Source: Pseudomonas marginalis
GTDB taxonomy: Bacteria; Pseudomonadota; Gammaproteobacteria; Pseudomonadales; Pseudomonadaceae
DNA length: 64,000 nucleotides
Direction of reading: 5' to 3'
Assembly: GCF_001645105.1 (NCBI RefSeq)
Contig: NZ_LKEG01000025.1
Coordinates: 7,986-71,985 of the forward strand
This document shows positions 58,488 to 64,000 of this stretch, piece after piece (the first letter of the stretch is position 1; every line of letters begins with the position of its first letter). Below the pieces are notes generated by a model, which was not told the origin of the DNA, ran no database searches, and saw only the letters and a list, made by a program, of their open reading frames with translations. A program made the position numbers and the translations under genes.

Positions 58488-58507
58488 ATTGTATTACAAT
58501 GTGTCAA
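58488..58507 (-). promoter_or_regulatory. -35 box with FadR-type operator, secreted MBL gene (site g)
   Basis: The perfect site ATTGTATTACAAT (58488-58500) follows, on the minus strand, TTGACA (58502-58507) with one base between. It is the third occurrence of this layout. Confidence 0.7.
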
Positions 58508-58571
58508 TGTTATTGGTTGGTTGGGGAGTGGCGCATTGGCTAAAGCTGATGGCATAACGCGCATTGGGAGG

Positions 58572-59582
58572 TCAGAGGTTTTCGTCGATGACGATCTTCA
58601 TCACCAGCGGCAGTACGGGTGGCGTATCAATTATCCCCTGCTGATGCAGCAGGTAATCGATACAGGCTTGCACCTGGCCTTCCGGGTCTTGGTCCAGCAC
58701 CAGCGACATCACACCCTGGCGCAGCAGGCTTGCATGCAATGCGCTGGCCTCATGACCGATCCACACGGGGTGTGCATCTGCCTGGGCGAGGGCCGCCTGG
58801 ATCCCCAACGATCCGCTGCCGGTGTCGTATAGTCCCGCCAAAGGTTGATCTGCAAGGCATTGCGCGACGGCTGTGCGGGTGAGTTCATCGTTGTCGAAGC
58901 ACTCGATTGGGCCTATGACGCGCGTGTCGGGTGCATGTTGCGCCATCACGTCGATAAAGCCTTTGGCCCGCTCCTGGTGAGCAAAAAAATCCAGTGAGTT
59001 GACAACCAGCAGTACCACCCCCGGCCGCTGGCCGACCCACTGACTCATCAACCGTCCGGCGCTGCGCCCGGCGGCATGGTTGTCGATGCCGACATACACA
59101 GCACCTTGCACATCGGTGAGGTTGCTGGTGAGTAAAACGGTGGGCGTGCCGCCCTGCACGATGGCGTTTAATGCCTGGTGCACGGTGGGTGTATCGGGGG
59201 CGATCACGATCATGCCGTGGCGACGTGAGCGCGGTTTGCGCAGGGCGTCGAGCAGTTGCTGCGGTGAGCCCTCCGCCCAGCGTTGATGACGCAGGGTAAG
59301 GTGGGCGCTGAGGCGTTGGGCTTGGCGTTCGAAGGCTGCAGCCAGACGCTTGAAATGGTCGGTGGCGCTGTCGCTCAGCAACACATCGACAATCATCGGG
59401 CCGGTAAATGGCGCAGGCAGGCCCGGGCGGATGCTCAGGGCGCGTGCCACGGTCAGGACCTTGCGCCGTTTAACATCGGACACCTTGCCACGGTCATTGA
59501 GCACTCGGTCTACGGTGCTCAGGCTGACGCCCGCCAATTCTGCGACCTTCAACAGACCGTGACGCTTGAGTGTGCTGCTCAT
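58572..59582 (-). CDS. LacI-family transcriptional regulator
   Basis: A 336-residue regulator: N-terminal LacI helix-turn-helix (LLKVAELAGVSLSTVDRVLNDRGKVSDVKRRKVL) and a periplasmic-binding-protein-like ligand domain (MIVIAPDTPTVHQALNAIVQGG, GIDNHAAGRSAGRLMSQW, GLYDTGSGSLGIQAAL). The ATG at 59582 gives a normal N-terminus. It lies 60 bases downstream of the cytochrome c gene on the same strand and may be co-transcribed with that dehydrogenase operon. A sugar or polyol is the expected inducer. It is separate from the GntR operators, which do not occur near this operon. Confidence 0.91.
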   Translation of the reverse strand: MSSTLKRHGLLKVAELAGVSLSTVDRVLNDRGKVSDVKRRKVLTVARALSIRPGLPAPFTGPMIVDVLLSDSATDHFKRLAAAFERQAQRLSAHLTLRHQRWAEGSPQQLLDALRKPRSRRHGMIVIAPDTPTVHQALNAIVQGGTPTVLLTSNLTDVQGAVYVGIDNHAAGRSAGRLMSQWVGQRPGVVLLVVNSLDFFAHQERAKGFIDVMAQHAPDTRVIGPIECFDNDELTRTAVAQCLADQPLAGLYDTGSGSLGIQAALAQADAHPVWIGHEASALHASLLRQGVMSLVLDQDPEGQVQACIDYLLHQQGIIDTPPVLPLVMKIVIDENL

Positions 59583-59642
59583 GCTAAGCACGCTTCCTGT
59601 GAGGGGTGGGCCTGTGAGTGTACCGGCAGGCCCTATACGGCG

Positions 59643-60998
59643 TCAGTGAGAGGTACCGTCCACGCTCAATTGCGCCGGCAATTTGCGCGCCTTGCGTACC
59701 TCGGCAACTTGATTGGCGGTCACCTCCGGCGCGGCATTACCCCAGCTGTTGCGGAGGTAGGAGAGTGTTGCCGCGATCTGTTGGTCCGACAGCTTCCATG
59801 CAAAGCTGGGCATTGCGCCGCTGGTGGGATTGTCGAGGGTCACCGCGCCGCGGCCGCCTTCCAGCACCGTGGTGATCAAGCTTCGCGCATTCTCAGCCTG
59901 GATACCGGGGTTATCGGCCAGGCTCGACGCCAGTTGATTGATCCCCTTGCCATCGCTGTTGTGGCACGCCGAGCAATTAGCCGAGTACACGTTGGCGCCT
60001 TGTTGCATCAATGGGGTACTCGCCTTGAGCGCCCGCGGGCTGCGGGTATCCGAACCGGGTAGGGTCTTGAGATAAGCGGCGATGGCGTACAGGTCTTCGT
60101 CGCGCATGTGCTGGGTCGAGTTGGTGACCGCTTCGGCCATCGGCCCGGACGCTACGGCCACGTGGTTGCTGCCGGTCTTTAGGTATTGCACCAGTTGCGC
60201 ATCGCTCCAGCCGCCGATACCCACGTAGGGGTTGCCGGTAATTTCCGGTGCATGCCAGCCGGCCAGTTCGCCGCCTTGCAGGTACGCGCCACTCTTGTCA
60301 CCGCCGAGGAAATTCTTCGGCGTATGGCAAGCAGCACAGTGCCCTAGGCCGTCGACCAGGTAGGCGCCGCGGTTGACCTGCTCGGTAGCGCCTGCCACCG
60401 GTTTGAACGTGGTGTTATCAAAGAACAGCAGGTTCCAGCCCATCATCATCAGGCGGATGTTGAACGGGAAGGGCAGTTGATTGGACACGACTTCGTTATT
60501 CACCGCCGGCACCGTTTGCATGTAGGCCCAGAGGTCATGCATATCCTGGTCGCTGACTTTGACGTAGGCGTTATAGGGCATCGCCGGGTAGAGGTTCTCG
60601 CCATGCCGGCCTTTGCCTTCACGCACCGCACGGGTGAACTCCTGCTCGGTCCAGGCACCAATGCCGGTATTTTTGTCGGAGGTGATGTTGCTGGCGAGCA
60701 ACTTGCCGAACGGCGTTTCCAGTGCGTAGCCTCCAGCAAAAGGTTTTCCATGACGGGGATCGGTATGGCAGGCCGCGCAGTCCCCGGCGATGGCCACGTA
60801 ACGGCCACGCGCTACGGCGAGGTCTTCCTGTTGCTGGGTGCTTGGCGCCTTGATTCCGGCACTGTGGTCGGCCTGTTGCCCTGGCTGGGCAATGCTGTCC
60901 GCTGCATCGGCAACGCTGAATGCACCGTACAGGCCAATGGCCGAGCCCAGGGACAACACGGCAGTGGCTGTCAGGGCCATGCGAAGACGCGGGTTCAT
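59643..60998 (-). CDS. Triheme cytochrome c subunit of a membrane dehydrogenase
   Basis: A 451-residue secreted cytochrome: residues 1-33 form a signal peptide ending ADAAD. Three heme motifs (C74AACH78, a second CAACH after GLGH, and CSACH after SAN), each with a downstream Met ligand candidate. This is the layout of the cytochrome subunit of gluconate 2-dehydrogenase and alcohol dehydrogenases, which carries electrons from the flavin subunit to ubiquinone. Its start overlaps the GMC stop by 4 bases (ATGA). Confidence 0.93.
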   Translation of the reverse strand: MNPRLRMALTATAVLSLGSAIGLYGAFSVADAADSIAQPGQQADHSAGIKAPSTQQQEDLAVARGRYVAIAGDCAACHTDPRHGKPFAGGYALETPFGKLLASNITSDKNTGIGAWTEQEFTRAVREGKGRHGENLYPAMPYNAYVKVSDQDMHDLWAYMQTVPAVNNEVVSNQLPFPFNIRLMMMGWNLLFFDNTTFKPVAGATEQVNRGAYLVDGLGHCAACHTPKNFLGGDKSGAYLQGGELAGWHAPEITGNPYVGIGGWSDAQLVQYLKTGSNHVAVASGPMAEAVTNSTQHMRDEDLYAIAAYLKTLPGSDTRSPRALKASTPLMQQGANVYSANCSACHNSDGKGINQLASSLADNPGIQAENARSLITTVLEGGRGAVTLDNPTSGAMPSFAWKLSDQQIAATLSYLRNSWGNAAPEVTANQVAEVRKARKLPAQLSVDGTSH

Positions 60999-62773
60999 GC
61001 TGGCATCTCCACCAGTGGGCCGGGTTTGGCCAGGTATTGATCGATGATCGCCTTGGCAGTCCACAGGCTCAGAGCACCGATGGTCGAGGTGGGGTTGTAG
61101 CCGGCGTTGTTGGGGAACGACGAGGCGCCCAGCACAAATACGTTGTGCACATCCCAGCTCTGCTGATAGCGGTTGAGTACGCTGGTTTTCGGGTCCAGGC
61201 CCATGACCGCGCCGCCGATGGTGTGGTCGCTGGAGGGCAAGTAAGGCCCATAGTTGACGGCGGCAGCATCAAAGCCATTGACGATTTTCGCGCCCATGGC
61301 CTTGCCGATTTCTACAGCTTTTTCTTCGGTGAACCGGGCCATGCGCCGGTCGTTTTCGTTGTAGTCGAAGGTCACTCGAATCAACGGATCGCCGTTGGCG
61401 TCGGTGTATTCCGGGTCCAGATCCAGATAGCACTCGTCGTGGGAGAAACTGGTGCCCTGGTTGAAGATGAAAGTGCCGTTCTGGAAGGCATGGTTATAGG
61501 CCTTTTTCCATTCGCTGCCCCAGCGTGGCGTGCCCGGTGGTACGGCATCGGCGTTACCGATCGGGCGTGCGCCACGGGCGACCACGAGGATGCCGGCCCC
61601 GCCGATAAAGTTCTTGCCCGTGTGGTCGAAGTTGTCGCCGTTATAGTCATCTACCTGCGCAGAGAGGGCGCCTGCGCCAATGTACTGATTGAGCTGTTCG
61701 TCCTCGAAAAACAGATTGGCCCCGGACACGGTCTGGAAACTGTAGGCTCGGCCCACGACTCCTGAGCGAGTTTCGGGGTTATAGGGCTTGCCGATTTTAG
61801 AGAGCAGCAGCAAGCGCACGTTCTGCATCTGGAAGGCCGAAAAAATCACGATGTCCGCGGGTTGCTCCCATTCCATCTTATTGCGGTCAAGGTAGCTCAC
61901 GCCGGTGGCGGTCTTGCCGTCTGCGGCGAGGTTGGCGCGCAGCACGGCCGACTCGGTCAGCACGGTAAAGTTGCTGCGTTGCATCAGTGCAGGAATCACG
62001 CAGGCATTGGGGCTCGACTTGGAAAAGTTGCCGCAGCCGTAATACAGGCAGTAACCGCAGTAGGTGCACGGCCCCATGCGCACACCGAGAGGGTTGGTGT
62101 AGGCCTGGGAGGCCTGGCCAGCTGGCACCATGAACGGGTGCAGGCCAAGTTTTTGGGTGCCTTCGGTGAACAGGTCCGTCAGCCGAGTGGTGGCCAGTGG
62201 CGGCAGCGGGAATTCACTCTTGCGGTTGCCTTCGAAGATATTCGCGCCGTCGATCTTCTCGCCATTCAACATGCCGGCCTTGCCCGATACGCCGGCAATG
62301 CGTTCGAAGCGCTCGTAGAAGGGCTCCAGGTCGTCATAGGTGACGCCCCAGTCCTGCACGATCAGGCCTTTTTCAATCTGCTGCTTGCCGTAGCGCTTGA
62401 GGGTAAAGCTGTAAGGCTCGAAGTCGAACGGCAGGAAGCGCCACGCCATGCCGGCCCAGTGCGTACCTGAGCCGCCGACGTTGTAGCCCAACTCGTTCAT
62501 GCTCCAGTCGCGGGTCGGCAGGGCAGTTTGCGAACGGTTGTTGCGGAACGTAGTGGTCTCGATGGCTGGCGGCAGCAGCATGCTGCGGCGGGTGTCCCAG
62601 CGCAGTTCGTCGGTGTCTACCGAGGGCGGAAAATCAGTGGCGGTTTCAAACCACGGACCACGCTCGATCGCGATGACATTCAGCCCGGCGCGGGTCAGTT
62701 CTTCGGCAATCAGCGAGCCGCACCAGCCGAGGCCGACAATCACTGCGTCGACTTTGGGGCGTACATTGGCCAT
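60995..62773 (-). CDS. GMC-family FAD subunit of a periplasmic dehydrogenase (gluconate 2-dehydrogenase-like)
   Basis: A 592-residue flavoprotein: VDAVIVGLGWCGSLIAEELTRAG (FAD motif), YNVGGSGTHWAGMAWRFLPFDF, GPCTYCGYCLYYGCGNFSKSSPN (Cys-rich, typical of the gluconate 2-dehydrogenase branch), and SFPNNAGYNPTSTIGAL near the C-terminus. It has no export signal of its own and would ride with the Tat-exported subunit. It oxidises a sugar acid or polyol in the periplasm. Between the Tat subunit gene (81-base gap) and the cytochrome gene (4-base overlap). Confidence 0.94.
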   Translation of the reverse strand: MANVRPKVDAVIVGLGWCGSLIAEELTRAGLNVIAIERGPWFETATDFPPSVDTDELRWDTRRSMLLPPAIETTTFRNNRSQTALPTRDWSMNELGYNVGGSGTHWAGMAWRFLPFDFEPYSFTLKRYGKQQIEKGLIVQDWGVTYDDLEPFYERFERIAGVSGKAGMLNGEKIDGANIFEGNRKSEFPLPPLATTRLTDLFTEGTQKLGLHPFMVPAGQASQAYTNPLGVRMGPCTYCGYCLYYGCGNFSKSSPNACVIPALMQRSNFTVLTESAVLRANLAADGKTATGVSYLDRNKMEWEQPADIVIFSAFQMQNVRLLLLSKIGKPYNPETRSGVVGRAYSFQTVSGANLFFEDEQLNQYIGAGALSAQVDDYNGDNFDHTGKNFIGGAGILVVARGARPIGNADAVPPGTPRWGSEWKKAYNHAFQNGTFIFNQGTSFSHDECYLDLDPEYTDANGDPLIRVTFDYNENDRRMARFTEEKAVEIGKAMGAKIVNGFDAAAVNYGPYLPSSDHTIGGAVMGLDPKTSVLNRYQQSWDVHNVFVLGASSFPNNAGYNPTSTIGALSLWTAKAIIDQYLAKPGPLVEMPA

Positions 62774-62854
62774 TCAGGAATTCCTCTTCGTTACAGCGAA
62801 TCACGGTCAGTCGGCGATGATGGCAAGGCCTCATCACTCAAGTGTTCTAGGGGA

Positions 62855-63580
62855 TCAGAGCGTGTTATCGATCAGGCTGGTGGGGATGATGTTGAGCTTC
62901 TGGCCCTTCTTGGCAATAACGTCACGGAAGTCATAGCGTGCGCCGGGGAAACCAAGCATTTTCCAGCTCGCCATGCCTTTGTTGCCGCCGTAGATCGGGT
63001 CAGACAAGAAGCCTTCACGCACGTTGGCCAGCACCTGTTCGAAGATCTCCTTGGCGCCGTCGTCAAACTCGGAACCAACCTTGACCGCGTTTTTTTCGAA
63101 GCTGCGCAGCACCTGGTCCTGTTGCTCGCCTTGCAGTTGCAGGAAGGGTTTGCCGAACTGCGCCTGGCTGTATTCGTCAATCGCCACCAGCCCCTTGCGC
63201 CAGCGGTCGGCGGGGGTGAGTGCTGACTGAGTGCCTTGCTCGAACGTACCTTTGACGAAACGTCCCAGCCGATAAAGCGTGGCACCTTTGCCGTAGTCAC
63301 CGGCCAATTGGCGGTCGATAAACGTCGCGCAACCGGCTTCCTTGCCTCCGATAGACAGCTCGTCTGTTGGGATCAACCGTTCGGCAATCGCTTCGGTGGT
63401 CTGAAATTCATGTTGATTGAAAAACGCCAGACCGCCCTGACGTACAGTGGGTAAGGTCGGCAGGCTATCCGTGCCCGGTTCCCAGGGTTGGCCTCCGGTG
63501 ATTTCTTCGGCGCGGGCAACGGGTAATGTCGACGCAGCCGCCAGCGCGATGGCCGACGATAAAAAGTCTCTGCGCTGCAT
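62855..63580 (-). CDS. Tat-exported small subunit (gluconate 2-dehydrogenase subunit 3 family)
   Basis: A 241-residue protein with a twin-arginine signal (MQRRDFLSSAIALAAASTLPVARA). Mature landmarks are FNQHEFQTTEAIAERLIPTDELSIGGKEAGCATFIDRQLAGDYG and GFLSDPIYGGNKGMASWKMLGFPGARYDF, the usual pattern of subunit 3. It hitchhikes the flavin subunit across the inner membrane. The ATG at 63580 is chosen because it begins at the Tat motif with AGGAA upstream. First gene of the operon subunit 3, GMC, cytochrome c, possibly LacI. Confidence 0.93.
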   Translation of the reverse strand: MQRRDFLSSAIALAAASTLPVARAEEITGGQPWEPGTDSLPTLPTVRQGGLAFFNQHEFQTTEAIAERLIPTDELSIGGKEAGCATFIDRQLAGDYGKGATLYRLGRFVKGTFEQGTQSALTPADRWRKGLVAIDEYSQAQFGKPFLQLQGEQQDQVLRSFEKNAVKVGSEFDDGAKEIFEQVLANVREGFLSDPIYGGNKGMASWKMLGFPGARYDFRDVIAKKGQKLNIIPTSLIDNTL

Positions 63581-64000
63581 GAGGGTTCCTTTGAGAGTCT
63601 GGCGCGTTTCCCGTGCGCACACGGCAGCGCCCGCAAGGCTTGAAGCCAGCGGCAATCACACGAACATGGGCGGCGTGGGGAGAACGAACGGGGGTGATTC
63701 AAGATGTTTCGAGAAGAAGTCTAGGGTGCGACAAATCACCGCGCTATTAAAACTTTTGACGTAAAACTTTCAAATCATCGCTAACAGGTCGATTCAAGCC
63801 ATTGATAAACCGTATTATTTTTAATCTGGAGTGATGCTGTTGTGCTAGGCAGGCCCTAACGAAAAAAAGCCTCAACGCCTCGCAGTGAGAGATTGAATGT
63901 CTAGCCCCACACTCAATAACCGCTCGTAAAATCTGGATTGTCATCCCCGTAAAACAAGTACAAGATCAAGTATTTTTGCATCGCCGCAATAACATAAAAT
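63581..64000. other. 420-base AT-rich region upstream of the dehydrogenase operon
   Basis: No gene I can support. It holds the operon's promoter and increasingly AT-rich DNA to the window end. A 65-codon minus-strand frame (63747-63944) has no family signature and a composition that gives no support. No ATTGTA-N-TACAAT or CAGACAATCTGTCAA site is present. Confidence 0.5.

Noticed and set aside
63747..63944. 65-codon minus-strand frame near the window end
   Set aside because: No recognisable family, no convincing ribosome-binding site, and in a promoter-like AT-rich region.

Overview
The window looks like a piece of chromosome from a Pseudomonas, most likely of the P. fluorescens lineage. The DNA is moderately GC-rich, the genes are densely packed with Shine-Dalgarno starts, and the gene families (MHS-type MFS carriers, FCD-type GntR regulators, old yellow enzymes, a gluconate-dehydrogenase-like periplasmic complex, dCache chemoreceptors) are typical of that group. 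I see no rRNA, tRNA, CRISPR array, insertion sequence or phage gene. The window is an accessory catabolism and electrophile-detoxification region made of small regulated units.

Layout. 0.1-3.3 kb: a DAACS-type symporter and a secreted gamma-glutamyltransferase. 3.4-7.2 kb: an HxlR regulator divergent from an old yellow enzyme, two lumazine-binding/NTF2-like proteins and a secreted esterase. 7.5-14.8 kb: a unit under an FCD-GntR regulator with an alpha/beta hydrolase, a GST-SDR pair, and a divergent flavin reductase, RibB, CMD-family protein and RutA-like flavin monooxygenase. 14.3-22.1 kb: a DUF1097-like membrane protein, LysR and AraC regulators, an APC permease, a NemR-like regulator, two NmrA-type reductases and an aminotransferase. 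22.2-36.4 kb: a second FCD-GntR regulator with a LamB-like porin, a ribose-type ABC importer, SDR, ABM monooxygenase, zinc alcohol dehydrogenase and MFS carrier, divergent from a GMC oxidoreductase, a small unknown protein and an MBL-fold lactonase-like enzyme. 36.5-48.5 kb: a TetR, a LysR fragment, a NemR/NemA-like pair, an SDR, an NDH-2, a six-gene redox/binding-protein operon and a divergent TIM-barrel/luciferase-like/quinone-reductase operon. 48.5-58.4 kb: CMD, MFS, ALDH and zinc-ADH genes divergent from a hydroxyisobutyrate-dehydrogenase-like gene and a second MBL enzyme, then a chemoreceptor and a third, secreted MBL enzyme. 58.6-63.6 kb: a LacI regulator and a periplasmic GMC/cytochrome c/Tat-subunit dehydrogenase.

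Repeated operator-like sequences tie these units together. (1) ATTGTA-N-TACAAT, or a one-mismatch version, occurs seven times: before the second GntR gene, both zinc ADH genes, the first MFS gene, the GMC operon, the HIBADH operon and the third MBL gene. Every transcript carrying an MBL lactonase-like gene starts with TTGACA-N1-ATTGTA-N-TACAAT. (2) CAGACAATCTGTCAA-type sites occur four times around the first GntR unit, two of them in a perfect 18-bp inverted repeat between the divergent operons. (3) A 24-bp palindrome in the HxlR/OYE promoter recurs before the NmrA-type pair and between the VTT-domain and TIM-barrel operons. (4) CTAGACGACCGGTCTA lies before both the NemR-like gene and its OYE partner.

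Inference: the second GntR regulon looks like a multi-locus pathway for an unidentified alcohol or lactone-forming, possibly sugar-like substrate. The first looks like a RutA-type flavin oxygenase pathway with its own FMN-precursor enzyme. The HxlR and NemR units look like quinone/enal defence.
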